Shown here in pieces: positions 32,161 through 39,870 of a stretch of DNA of 64,000 nucleotides (position 1 is its first letter; each line of letters starts with the position of its first letter). Origin of the DNA: Vagococcus intermedius (GTDB lineage: Bacteria > Bacillota > Bacilli > Lactobacillales > Vagococcaceae); the NCBI RefSeq assembly GCF_029144185.1, contig NZ_CP110232.1:1054001-1118000 (forward strand), in the 5' to 3' direction. The position numbers and the translations under genes are program-made. The notes beneath the pieces were generated by a model, which saw only the letters and a list, made by a program, of their open reading frames with translations, was not told the origin of the DNA and did no database searches.

Positions 32161-32931
32161 ATGGATAAATTGAGCGTTAAATTAGATGTTTTTGAAGGAC
32201 CCTTAGATTTATTATTGCATCTAATTAAAACATTAGAAATTGATATTTATGATATTCCTATTGCGGAAATCACAACACAGTATATGGATTATATCAAGAT
32301 GATGAAACACCTCCAATTAGAGGTTGCTGGTGATTACTTGGTGATGGCGGCTACCTTGATGTCAATCAAAAGTAAGTTGTTGTTGCCTAAAGTAGAGTTA
32401 CTTGTAGATGATAGTGGGCAGTATGAAGATGAAGAACAGGATCCACGAGCTGCCTTGGTTGAGCAGTTATTAGAATATCGTAAATTTAAATATGCTGCGA
32501 CTGTTTTACATGAAAAAGAAGAACAGCGTGGACAGTATTTTACGAAAGATCCAGCAGATTTATCAGAATATACAGCAAATTTACCGCCCTTAGAACCACA
32601 TCAAGTCTCGACAATCGATTTGTTCTTAGCCTTCCATGATGTGTTAGAACGTCAAAAGACTTATCGTACGCAAGAAACAACTATCAGTAACGATTATGAG
32701 ACGATTGAAGATAAAATCAGTTATATTTCAAAGCTAGTTAAGTATGTAGATAGTGGGCAAGGAGTTCCCTTTTCTGATTTATTTACCACATATACTAAAA
32801 GTGAAATTGTGACAACCTTTATGGCATTATTAGAGCTAATTAAATCACGTCAAGTTATCGCGGAACAAGAGAATAATTATGCACCGATCTTACTGTTTAA
32901 ACAATCAGTTAAAATCGAAGACAATGAGTAG
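32161..32931 (+). CDS. scpA: Segregation and condensation protein ScpA
   Basis: A 256-residue kleisin subunit of the SMC-ScpAB condensin. The start reads VKLDVFEGPLDLLLHLI, followed by EIDIYDIPIAEITTQYMDYI and YLVMAATLMSIKSKLLLPK, the family N-terminal SMC-binding region. The middle is acidic, and the C-terminal winged helix includes FSDLFTTYTKSEIVTTFMAL and LLELIKSRQVIAEQ. It bridges the SMC heads and binds an ScpB dimer. Start ATG follows GAGG. scpB starts 9 bases after the stop, so they are co-transcribed with rluB in the standard Firmicutes order. Confidence 0.96.
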   Translation: MDKLSVKLDVFEGPLDLLLHLIKTLEIDIYDIPIAEITTQYMDYIKMMKHLQLEVAGDYLVMAATLMSIKSKLLLPKVELLVDDSGQYEDEEQDPRAALVEQLLEYRKFKYAATVLHEKEEQRGQYFTKDPADLSEYTANLPPLEPHQVSTIDLFLAFHDVLERQKTYRTQETTISNDYETIEDKISYISKLVKYVDSGQGVPFSDLFTTYTKSEIVTTFMALLELIKSRQVIAEQENNYAPILLFKQSVKIEDNE

Positions 32932-32940
32932 GAGTTAAGT

Positions 32941-33597
32941 ATGGAAGTTATTGGTCAAATTGAAGCACTTTTATTTGTATCAGGGGATGAGGGGGTTTCT
33001 GTTGAGGAGTTAGCAGTATTACTGCAAATACCAACATCTAAAATTTTTGAGGAAATAGATAAATTACGGAATTATTATGAAGTAAATAACCAATCGGCTT
33101 TACATGTATTGGAGGTAGGTAATCGCTTTGTTTTAACTACAAAAAAGCTCTATGCTGAAACAGTTAAAGAATTTGCTCAATCACCTTTGTCTAATACTTT
33201 ATCACAGGCCGTTTTAGAGACACTAGCGATTGTAACTTATAAGCAACCCATTACGCGTTCTGAGATAGATGTAATCCGTGGCGTTCAATCGGCAGGGGCC
33301 ATCCAAAAATTAGTTGCTAGACAATTAATTGTTGAAAAAGGGCGGGTTGACGGTCCAGGTAGACCTATTTTGTATGGAACAAGTGACTATTTTATGAATT
33401 ATTTTGGCTTAGAATCTTTAGAAGAGCTCCCTTCTATTAGAGAAATGGAAGAAGAGATGACCGAAGAAGAACTCCCAAGTGATTTATTTTTTGCTAATTT
33501 CCAAGAAGGACTAGATGGGGCAAACTTAAAGCAAAGTGACAATCAACAAGAATTAATCATCGATGAAGAAATCGAAGAAAATGAGGAGAATGTTTAG
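32941..33597 (+). CDS. scpB: Segregation and condensation protein ScpB
   Basis: A 218-residue ScpA partner made of two winged-helix domains. Recognisable stretches are QIEALLFVSGDEGVSVEELA, VLEVGNRFVLTTKK, LSQAVLETLAIVTYKQPITR, IDVIRGVQSAGAIQKL and KGRVDGPGRPILYGTSDYF. The C-terminal tail (about 170-218) is Glu-rich and probably disordered. It dimerises and binds the ScpA linker in the condensin complex. Start follows AGGAG. Its stop is one base from the rluB ATG, so translation is probably coupled. Confidence 0.96.
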   Translation: MEVIGQIEALLFVSGDEGVSVEELAVLLQIPTSKIFEEIDKLRNYYEVNNQSALHVLEVGNRFVLTTKKLYAETVKEFAQSPLSNTLSQAVLETLAIVTYKQPITRSEIDVIRGVQSAGAIQKLVARQLIVEKGRVDGPGRPILYGTSDYFMNYFGLESLEELPSIREMEEEMTEEELPSDLFFANFQEGLDGANLKQSDNQQELIIDEEIEENEENV

Positions 33598-33598
33598 A

Positions 33599-34315
33599 AT
33601 GGAAAGATTACAAAAGGTTATAGCTCAAAGTGGAGTAGCGTCAAGACGAAAGTCAGAAGAATTGATTCGCGAAGGACACGTAAAAGTTAACGGTAAAACA
33701 GTAACAGAGATGGGTGTAAAAGTTGTTGGTAGTGACACAATCGAAGTTCGTGGCGTTCCTATTACAGAAGAATCGTATGTCTATTACTTGTTTTACAAAC
33801 CAAGAGGGGTTATCTCAGCAGTTTCAGATGACAAAGGTCGTAAAGTGGTGACTGATTTTATGGCGGGAGTCCCAGAACGTATCTACCCAGTAGGGCGTTT
33901 AGATTATGACACCTCGGGCTTGTTGTTATTAACAAACGATGGAGACTTTGCTAATAAATTAACTCATCCAAAACACGAAGTTAATAAAACGTATATTGCC
34001 AAAGTTAAAGGTGTTCCCTTCCCTCAAGATTTAAAACCTTTAGCCAAAGGAATTAATATCGAAGGGCGCAAAACAGCACCAGCTGAGTATAATATTATTT
34101 CAACAGACAATGTTAAGAAAACGAGTATCGTAGAATTAGTGATTCATGAAGGGCGTAACCATCAAGTGAAAAAAATGCTTGAGGCAGTTGGATATCCTGT
34201 TATTAAATTAAAACGAGAATTATATGGTGATTTAAATCTACACGGGATGAAGCCAGGCCAGTATCGTTCGTTAAGTAAAAGAGAAATTAATGCATTAATC
34301 GAGCTATCAAAATAA
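33599..34315 (+). CDS. rluB: 23S rRNA pseudouridine synthase RluB-type
   Basis: A 238-residue enzyme. It begins with an S4 RNA-binding domain (MERLQKVIAQSGVASRRKSE, IREGHVKVNGKTV). The RsuA/RluB catalytic domain follows, with YYLFYKPRGVISAVSDDKGR, the catalytic-Asp motif PVGRLDYDTSGLLLLTNDG, TYIAKVKG, ELVIHEGRNHQVKKMLEAVG and LKRELYGDL. RluB forms pseudouridine in helix 89/90 of 23S rRNA (U2605 in E. coli numbering). ATG 33599 is chosen because AGGAG lies 10 bases upstream, inside the end of scpB. It is the third gene of the scp operon. Confidence 0.93.
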   Translation: MERLQKVIAQSGVASRRKSEELIREGHVKVNGKTVTEMGVKVVGSDTIEVRGVPITEESYVYYLFYKPRGVISAVSDDKGRKVVTDFMAGVPERIYPVGRLDYDTSGLLLLTNDGDFANKLTHPKHEVNKTYIAKVKGVPFPQDLKPLAKGINIEGRKTAPAEYNIISTDNVKKTSIVELVIHEGRNHQVKKMLEAVGYPVIKLKRELYGDLNLHGMKPGQYRSLSKREINALIELSK

Positions 34316-34342
34316 TTTATCAAGTAAGGAAGTGCATGAGAG

Positions 34343-35044
34343 ATGGCATCACCGGTTATTTTAATCCTTGATTCTAATCAACGCACCGGTTTTTTATTAA
34401 AAGATGAATTAGAAACAGCAGGTATGGCTGTCAAAGTAACCACTAGTTACTTTGACGGTCTTTTTGAGTTCAAACACAAAAAAATTGACCTAGTTATCAC
34501 GGATATCAGCTTAGGCTGTGAGGCTGATTTTACCAGTCTTAAGGAAATTAAGCGTCTTTCCAACATTCCCGTAATAGTGTTATCGCATTTGTCTGATGCC
34601 AAATTAGCCATTCAAGCGTTTGAATTAGGGGCAGATGATTATTTAACACGACCTTTTAGTAGTCGTGAAGTTTCATTGAGGACATCTAGGTTATTACGTT
34701 ACTATTATCAAGAGTCCCCCTTATTGTTGTCGAAGGAAACTTACTGTTCCAAAGTAGGGCTAGTGATTGACTTTAAGGAGAGAACTGTTTTTATCGATCG
34801 AAAAAAAATAGCCTTGACCCACTTAGAATATGGTATTTTGACCTATTTAGTTAAAAATGAAGCAAGAATCGTTTCAAGAGAAGAATTACTAAAAGAAGTC
34901 TGGGGTTACTCTTATTTAGGGAAAGAACGGAATGTCGATGTCGCTATCAGAAAACTAAGAAATAAACTGCTAATATTTTCTCCACGAGTTAGCAAGTGCA
35001 TCGAGACTAAGTGGCAAAAAGGTTATCGCTTCAATGCCCATTGA
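34343..35044 (+). CDS. Orphan OmpR/PhoB-type response regulator with atypical receiver
   Basis: A 233-residue regulator: a receiver domain (about 4-118) and an OmpR-type winged helix (about 135-231; LTHLEYGILTYLVKNEARIV, SREELLKEVWGY, RNVDVAIRKLRNKL, KGYRF). The candidate phosphorylation site is Asp54 in LVITDIS. The acidic pocket reads LDSN (Asp10-Ser11) rather than two acids, and the conserved Lys before Pro-Phe is Arg (LTRPFS). Those changes are seen in receivers that work without normal phosphorylation. No histidine kinase is adjacent. It follows rluB by 27 bases with no terminator, so it may be a late gene of the scp operon. Targets are unknown; the neighbouring riboswitch gene need not be one. 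Confidence 0.88.
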   Translation: MASPVILILDSNQRTGFLLKDELETAGMAVKVTTSYFDGLFEFKHKKIDLVITDISLGCEADFTSLKEIKRLSNIPVIVLSHLSDAKLAIQAFELGADDYLTRPFSSREVSLRTSRLLRYYYQESPLLLSKETYCSKVGLVIDFKERTVFIDRKKIALTHLEYGILTYLVKNEARIVSREELLKEVWGYSYLGKERNVDVAIRKLRNKLLIFSPRVSKCIETKWQKGYRFNAH

Positions 35045-35092
35045 AAGGTGACACTCCGTTTGTGATTTGTTGAATAAACTAGTGCTAAGTTA

Positions 35093-35120
35093 TTGCTATT
35101 TATTAAAAAATTGTTATAAT
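35093..35120 (+). promoter_or_regulatory. Promoter of the FMN riboswitch-ribU transcript
   Basis: TTGCTA at 35093-35098 and TATAAT at 35115-35120, spacing 16, about 25 bases before the aptamer. Confidence 0.7.
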
Positions 35121-35145
35121 AATAACGAACAATAAAATATTTAAG

Positions 35146-35272
35146 GTTCGTCTTCAGGGCAGGGTGAAATTCCCGACCGGTGGTATAGTCCACTACCTGT
35201 CGTTTTTAAATAAACGATGGCTGAATCGGTGAAATTCCGATACCGACAGTATAGTCTGGATAGAAGAAGATA
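35146..35272 (+). ncRNA. FMN riboswitch (RFN element)
   Basis: The conserved RFN landmarks occur in order: TCTTCAGGGCAGGGTGAAAT, TCCCGACCGGTGGTATAGTC, then after a variable helix CGGTGAAATTCCGATACCGA, CAGTATAGTCTGGAT and the closing GAAGAAGA that pairs with TTCGTCTTC. It binds flavin mononucleotide and lowers expression of the riboflavin transporter downstream. The aptamer ends about 150 bases before ribU. Between them AGACTAT (35299-35305) can pair with ATAGTCT inside the aptamer end, a candidate anti-terminator. Confidence 0.95.
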
Positions 35273-35317
35273 GAGCTTATTTGATAATACTTTCAAATGA
35301 GACTATTGACTACTTTT

Positions 35318-35353
35318 GCCTACAGATCCCCTGTGTGTGAGAGTGGTTTTTTT
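35318..35353 (+). terminator. Probable riboswitch-controlled terminator
   Basis: GCC-TACAG-ATCCC-CTGT and further weak pairing CCCCT with AGTGG lead into T7 at 35347-35353, before ribU. The stem is imperfect; its role as expression platform is inferred from position and the T run. Confidence 0.45.
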
Positions 35354-35420
35354 ATAGTAGAAGTTGTTAAGTTTTATCAAATAGTTTTTCCTGAGATGAG
35401 TCCTTTTAGGAGGATGTCAT

Positions 35421-35993
35421 ATGAAACAAAATAAGACTCATAAGCTAGTAAGTATTGCGATGCTAGCAGCAATAGGTTATTTACTTATGTTTATCGCTTT
35501 TCCAGTAATTCCGGCTTTTCCATTTATGAAGGTCGATTTTAGTGAGATTCCAATTTTGATTGGTGCTTATCTTTTTGGACCAGGAGCTGCTGTTATGACA
35601 GCTTTTATTAGATCATTGCTACATTTCTTAACAACAGGAGGAGATGTGGGGGCATTGATTGGCGATACTACGAGTTTTTTTGCTGCGTTATCATTTGTGT
35701 TACCCATCTATTATTTAAGTAGAAGGTCACATTCAAAAAAAAGCTTAATAAGCGCTTTAATCGTTGGGACGCTAGTAATGACCGTTACTATGATGATAGT
35801 CAATTATACTATCGCACTCCCACTATACTTGAAATTCGTCCATTTAGATTTAGGAATGGGTTTTATCAAATATGTTATTATAGGGGTGGCGCCATTCAAC
35901 TTAATCAAGGGAAGCCTGTTAACAGTTTTCTTTTTAGGTATTCACGAGCGATTACTGCCAGCCTTACTAAAAAAACAATATATAAAAAAATAA
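35421..35993 (+). CDS. ribU: Riboflavin ECF transporter S component RibU
   Basis: A 190-residue membrane protein with six hydrophobic helices. It starts with the family segment KLVSIAMLAAIGYLLMFIAF and has the loop FPFMKVDFSEIPILIGAYLFGPGAAV and FLTTGGDVGALIGD, which matches RibU and its flavin-binding loops. RibU binds riboflavin and works with the shared EcfAA'T energising module, which is not in this window. Start ATG follows AGGAGGA at ideal spacing. Control by the upstream FMN riboswitch is expected. The convergent terminator after it is shared with the ferredoxin gene. Confidence 0.95.
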   Translation: MKQNKTHKLVSIAMLAAIGYLLMFIAFPVIPAFPFMKVDFSEIPILIGAYLFGPGAAVMTAFIRSLLHFLTTGGDVGALIGDTTSFFAALSFVLPIYYLSRRSHSKKSLISALIVGTLVMTVTMMIVNYTIALPLYLKFVHLDLGMGFIKYVIIGVAPFNLIKGSLLTVFFLGIHERLLPALLKKQYIKK

Positions 35994-36032
35994 AAAAAGA
36001 ACATGATTAATAATTAATCATGTTCTTTTTTT
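35992..36032. terminator. Bidirectional palindromic terminator between ribU and the ferredoxin gene
   Basis: Perfect arms AAAAAAAGAACATGATTAA and complement around TAA. The ferredoxin stop codon (TAA on the minus strand, 36014-36016) lies in the stem. Confidence 0.9.
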
Positions 36033-36229
36033 ATAGTAATAGCGTGAGTAGGACATGCTTTGTAAGCTTTCAAAACGTCATCTGTATTTTCTGAAATAAT
36101 CTGGGTTGTTTTTTCTGGATGATCTAAAAAAATAACAATTCCTTCTGCAGTATAATCAAATTTATTAGGTGCTAGTACTTGACAGAGTCCACAAGCTATA
36201 CATTTTTCCGGTATTAAAGTAACGTTCAT
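36014..36229 (-). CDS. fer: Ferredoxin, single 4Fe-4S cluster
   Basis: A 71-residue electron carrier. ATG 36229 is preferred to TTG 36238 because AAGGAGG ends immediately before the TTG. Four cysteines, Cys10-x2-Cys13-x2-Cys16 (CIACGLC) and Cys59 (KACPTHA), make a single [4Fe-4S] cluster of the Bacillus/Thermotoga ferredoxin type. The protein is acidic and soluble. Partner reductases are not evident nearby. It is monocistronic, facing ribU. Length and motif spacing are normal. Confidence 0.93.
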   Translation of the reverse strand: MNVTLIPEKCIACGLCQVLAPNKFDYTAEGIVIFLDHPEKTTQIISENTDDVLKAYKACPTHAITIKKEHD

Positions 36230-36238
36230 AAATGACAA

Positions 36239-36611
36239 CCTCCTTTATAATATAATAAAACCAACAAAACAATTGGTCATTATCTAGGTACTCAATAATT
36301 AAAGAAACGAAATGTGCAGCGTGATTTTAAAGATAAAATAATATCGTATTTTAATCATTATAAACTAATAAACTGAAAATAGGTTAATTAATAACATATA
36401 ATGAATAAATTTTAATCAATAAATGTTAGTTATTTTATAGGATATTTAAACGGTTTATGCTAGAATTGTGAGTGAGTAGCTTTTTTGGAAGAATGCGCGC
36501 TTTTATTTAAGACGCTTCCCAAAAATAGTACAAAATATAAAAATTGGAATTACTTAGTTTCTTTTTTTATGTTAGAATTATTAATAGAATTTATTTAGGG
36601 GGAAAAAAGTC
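36239..36611. other. AT-rich intergenic region upstream of the LysM protein gene
   Basis: About 370 bases, no gene. Its only structured element is an imperfect hairpin at 36481-36526 (TTTTTTGG-AAG pairing with CTTCCCAAAAA, with GCG/CGC inside). Just before it is TAGAAT (about 36462), a possible -10. It could be a small RNA, a leader structure or a terminator remnant. Confidence 0.4.
36481..36526. other. Imperfect hairpin in the spacer before the LysM gene
   Basis: TTTTTTGGAAG and CTTCCCAAAAA arms (one bulged base) around a 25-base interior with a GCG/CGC pair. Flanking A/T tracts give terminator-like symmetry, but no transcript is known to end here. Confidence 0.35.
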
Positions 36612-37607
36612 ATGGGTAAAGACAAAAAACCGTGGGAACAGCCAATTTATGAAGATGAATCGGGAGGTTCTAGATCGCAAAAACGCAAAAAGAAAAATGA
36701 AAATAGTGCTTTTATTTCTATTTTAGTTATTTTATTGTTAGCGATTGCCTTGGTTTTGGTATATATGTTTAATTTATCTACAAAGCAAACATTAGCACCT
36801 AAAGATGATGAAATAATTATCAACAAAGAAGCTAAGTCTAAACCGAAAGATGCTGAAGAAGAGAAAAAAGCTAAAGCTGAAGAAGAGAAAAAAGCTAAAG
36901 CTGAAGAAGAGAAAAAAGCTAAAGCCGAAGAAGAGAAAAAAGCTAAAGCCGAAGAAGAGAAAAAAGCTAAAGCCGAAGAAGAGAAAAAAGCTAAAGCTAA
37001 AGAAGAGAAAAAAGCTAAAGCTGAAGAAGAAAAAAAAGCTAAAGCTGAAGAAGAAAAAAAAGCTAAGGCTGAAGAAGAAGAACAAGCTAAAGCTACTGAA
37101 GAAGAGCAAGCTAAAGCTGCTGAAGAAGAACAAGCTAAAGCTGCTGAAGAAGAGCAACAAAAAGCTGCCGAAGAGCAAGCTAAAGCCGCTGAAGAAGAGC
37201 AAGCTAAATTAGTAGAAGAACAACAAAAAGCTGCTGAACAAGCGGCTGAAGAACAAGCTAAAGCTGAAAAAGAAGCAGCTGATCAAGCAGCTAAACAAGC
37301 TGAAACACAAGCCAAGGAGCAAGCTAAAGCTGAAAAAGAAGCAGCTAAACAAGCTGAAGAAGCAGCTAAACAGGCTGAAGAAGCAGCTAAAAACGCTGAA
37401 AAAGAAGCAGCTGATCAAGCAGCTCAACAAGCGGCTCAACAAGCAGAACAAGCAGCTCAACAAGGTGGGTCACATGTGATTCAACCGGGAGATACTGTGT
37501 ATTCATTAGCTAGAAAGAATGGGATGACAGTTGAAGAATTCCGCGCAGCTAATGGGATTGGTACTGATAATGGTTTGACTGTAGGTCAACAAGTTAATTT
37601 TAATTAA
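36612..37607 (+). CDS. SAG1386/EF1546-family surface protein with LysM domain and Ala/Glu/Lys repeats
   Basis: A 331-residue membrane-anchored wall protein. A basic cytoplasmic N-terminus (about 1-32, KKPWEQPIYEDES) is followed by one membrane helix (about 34-54) and a long charged rod (about 80-285) built first of near-identical AEEEKKAK octads and then of looser AEEEQAK and AEKEAADQA units, probably a single alpha helix or coiled coil. The C-terminal LysM domain (about 287-331; HVIQPGDTVYSLARKNGMTV, AANGIGTDNGLTVGQQVNF) binds peptidoglycan. The architecture and position before cmk match the SAG1386/EF1546 family. It may span membrane to wall as a spacer. The start follows AGGGGG. Confidence 0.9.
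   Translation: MGKDKKPWEQPIYEDESGGSRSQKRKKKNENSAFISILVILLLAIALVLVYMFNLSTKQTLAPKDDEIIINKEAKSKPKDAEEEKKAKAEEEKKAKAEEEKKAKAEEEKKAKAEEEKKAKAEEEKKAKAKEEKKAKAEEEKKAKAEEEKKAKAEEEEQAKATEEEQAKAAEEEQAKAAEEEQQKAAEEQAKAAEEEQAKLVEEQQKAAEQAAEEQAKAEKEAADQAAKQAETQAKEQAKAEKEAAKQAEEAAKQAEEAAKNAEKEAADQAAQQAAQQAEQAAQQGGSHVIQPGDTVYSLARKNGMTVEEFRAANGIGTDNGLTVGQQVNFN
36852..37067 (+). repeat. Nine tandem 24-bp units encoding AEEEKKAK
   Basis: Unit GCTGAAGAAGAGAAAAAAGC plus TAAA, repeated nine times with only silent C/T or G/A changes and one E-to-K unit, then decaying into related 24-mers to about 37160. In-frame multiples of 24 bases allow length change by slippage without breaking the gene. Confidence 0.9.
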
Positions 37608-37612
37608 AAATA

Positions 37613-37647
37613 ATAAAAAAAAGCTACCTTTGAGGTAGCTTTTTTTT
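37613..37647 (+). terminator. Terminator after the LysM protein gene
   Basis: AAAAAAGCTACCT and AGGTAGCTTTTTT around TTG, with a long T run. Confidence 0.9.
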
Positions 37648-37719
37648 ATTTGAGGAATGACGTATAAGAAAATTATGATATAATTAACTAGGTAAATTTG
37701 GAATTAAAGGAGATACAAA

Positions 37720-38388
37720 ATGAAAAAAATTAGTATTGCAATTGATGGACCAGCTTCTGCTGGTAAGAGTACAGTTGCTAAAATCTTAGCTAAACAATTG
37801 AATTATATCTATTTGGACACTGGGGCGATGTATCGGGCTATCACTCTAGCAACATTAAAAAATAAAATTGATCCTGCTGATGAAAGTCAGGTAAAGACAG
37901 TCGTGCAGGCTAGTAAAATTCATTTTGAACAAAGTGATCATGGTCAGTTAGTTTTCTTGAATAATCAAGATGTAACAGAAGAAATACGCCTACCAGAGGT
38001 GACAAACTTAGTATCTCAAATTGCAGCTCAAGAGTTTGTTCGCCAAGAATTAGTTCGTCAACAGCAAAGTTTTGGAGCTGAAGGTGGGATTGTTATGGAT
38101 GGTCGTGATATTGGAACAGCTGTGCTTCCTAATGCCGAAGTTAAGATTTTTTTAGTAGCCAGTGTCGTTGAACGAGCTGAGAGACGTTACCAAGAAAATA
38201 TTAGCAAAGGAATCATGACTGATTTTGAAACATTAAAAAAAGAGATTGAAGAACGTGACTATAAAGATTCTACAAGAGTTGTTTCTCCATTAGTTCAAGC
38301 AAGTGATGCCGTTAAGATTGATACAACAGGTTTGACAATCGAAGAAGTTGTAAGAGAAATTAAAACAGTTATCGATGTAAAGAACTAG
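37720..38388 (+). CDS. cmk: Cytidylate kinase
   Basis: A 222-residue nucleoside monophosphate kinase that phosphorylates CMP and dCMP. Motifs: P-loop [14 protein letters not shown] (about 7-20), [13 protein letters not shown], the CMP-binding segments, [20 protein letters not shown], and the lid region [10 protein letters not shown] followed by [15 protein letters not shown]. Length and motifs are standard. Start ATG follows AAAGGAG. It lies in the conserved cmk-rpsA-der-hup block. A 90-base spacer before rpsA shows no terminator. Confidence 0.96.
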   Translation: MKKISIAIDGPASAGKSTVAKILAKQLNYIYLDTGAMYRAITLATLKNKIDPADESQVKTVVQASKIHFEQSDHGQLVFLNNQDVTEEIRLPEVTNLVSQIAAQEFVRQELVRQQQSFGAEGGIVMDGRDIGTAVLPNAEVKIFLVASVVERAERRYQENISKGIMTDFETLKKEIEERDYKDSTRVVSPLVQASDAVKIDTTGLTIEEVVREIKTVIDVKN

Positions 38389-38478
38389 GGAATGTAAATT
38401 AAGTTATATACCTAGAAATTCCTAACTTTTTAAGATACAATAAAAGAATAAAATTGTTGATAGGGAGGGCATAAAGTC

Positions 38479-39690
38479 ATGACAGATATCAAAAATATTC
38501 AAATGGAAAATGACAAAGAATCAATGCTAAATGCACTAGAAAGCGTTCAAGATGTTAAAGTTGGAGATATTGTACAAGGTGAAGTCCTTGCGTTAGAAGA
38601 AAAACAAGTAATTGTTAGCATTCTTGGAACAGGTGTTGAAGGAGTTGTTCCAGCTAACGAATTGACTGCATTCCAAGTAGAGGATATCTCAACTGTCGCA
38701 ACAGTTGGTGATATTTTAGATTTAGTAGTTATTACAACAATCGGTAAAGATAAAGAAAATGGTAGCTATTTATTATCTAAAAAACGTTTAGATGCTAAAA
38801 AAATCTGGGAAAAGATTGAAGCAGAATATACAGCAGGGACACCCGTTGAGGGACCTGTCACGGAAGTTGTTAAAGGTGGACTAGTCGTAGACTTAGGAGT
38901 AAGAGGGTTTGTACCAGCTTCTATGATATCGGATCAATTTGTCTCAGATTTTTCAGATTATCAAGGACAAACTTTAAGTTTTAAAATCATGGAGATAGAG
39001 CCATCTGAAAATCGTTTAATTTTATCTCGTAAGGCTATTGTTCAAGAGGAAAAAGCGATTAAACGTCAAGCAGTTCTAGATAAACTAGTTGCTGGAGATA
39101 TTTTAACAGGTCAAGTAGCTCGAATTACTGATTTTGGAGCATTTGTAGATTTGGGTGGCATTGATGGCTTAGTTCACGTATCAGAGATTTCACATAGCCA
39201 TGTGTCTCGACCATCAGATGTGCTGACAGTCGGTGATATGGTAGATGTTAAAGTGTTAGGCGTTGACTATGACAAGAAGCGAATTTCGTTATCAATTAAA
39301 GAAACTCAGACTGGACCTTGGGAAGGAATACAAACTAAAATTTCTGAAGGAGACGTCTTAACTGGAGTTGTGAAACGTCTGACTAGTTTTGGAGCCTTTA
39401 TTGAGGTTGCTGAAGGGATCGAAGGGCTCGTTCATATTTCACAAATTTCTCACAAACATGTAGTTACGCCTCATGAAGTTTTACAAGAAGGCCAAGAAGT
39501 ACAAGTTAAAGTATTAGAGCTTAACCCGGCAGAACGCCGTATCGCTTTAAGTATCAAAGCTCTAGAAGAACAACCCGCTACTGAAAAGGAAGTCGTGATT
39601 GAAGACACCTACGAAATGCCAGAAGAGGTGACCGGTTTTTCTTTAGGAGATATCTTAGGCGATGTCTTAGCAAAATCACAAGAAGATTAA
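38479..39690 (+). CDS. rpsA: 30S ribosomal protein S1 (four S1 domains)
   Basis: A 403-residue RNA-binding protein with four S1 repeats, at about 23-95, 110-180, 195-270 and 280-355; each ends in a variant of LSxK (YLLSKKRL, RLILSRKAI, RISLSIKE, RIALSIKAL). Repeats three and four are the best conserved (ITDFGAFVDLGGIDGLVHVS, LTSFGAFIEVAEGIEGLVHI). The four-domain form is usual in Firmicutes, which lack the six-domain Proteobacterial S1. It has an acidic C-terminal tail. It may help mRNA recruitment, though it is often loosely bound in Gram-positives. Start follows AGGGAGG. Confidence 0.93.
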   Translation: MTDIKNIQMENDKESMLNALESVQDVKVGDIVQGEVLALEEKQVIVSILGTGVEGVVPANELTAFQVEDISTVATVGDILDLVVITTIGKDKENGSYLLSKKRLDAKKIWEKIEAEYTAGTPVEGPVTEVVKGGLVVDLGVRGFVPASMISDQFVSDFSDYQGQTLSFKIMEIEPSENRLILSRKAIVQEEKAIKRQAVLDKLVAGDILTGQVARITDFGAFVDLGGIDGLVHVSEISHSHVSRPSDVLTVGDMVDVKVLGVDYDKKRISLSIKETQTGPWEGIQTKISEGDVLTGVVKRLTSFGAFIEVAEGIEGLVHISQISHKHVVTPHEVLQEGQEVQVKVLELNPAERRIALSIKALEEQPATEKEVVIEDTYEMPEEVTGFSLGDILGDVLAKSQED

Positions 39691-39699
39691 TTATGATAG

Positions 39700-39730
39700 G
39701 AGCTGAAACTATTGTTTCGGCTCTTTTTTT
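39700..39730 (+). terminator. Terminator after rpsA
   Basis: GAGCTGAAAC and GTTTCGGCTC (one G-T pair) around TATT, then T7. Confidence 0.85.
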
Positions 39731-39870
39731 CATGTAATTTTCTTTAAAAATGAGAAAACAAGTTAATTATTAACAGCTTTAGCTATTTTATCGATGATTA
39801 GACTTGTAAGAGGTGACTTGATAGGGTAAACTACTAAAGAGCTTTGGAATTATAAAGGAGGGATTGTCAC

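Noticed and set aside
36852-37067. CRISPR-like tandem repeat
   Set aside because: Units are contiguous with no unique spacers and are in frame inside a protein gene.
36792-37463. Long open frames on the minus strand and in the +1 frame across the LysM protein gene
   Set aside because: They are by-products of the 24-bp repeat; the translations are low-complexity Phe/Ser/Leu or Lys/Leu runs.
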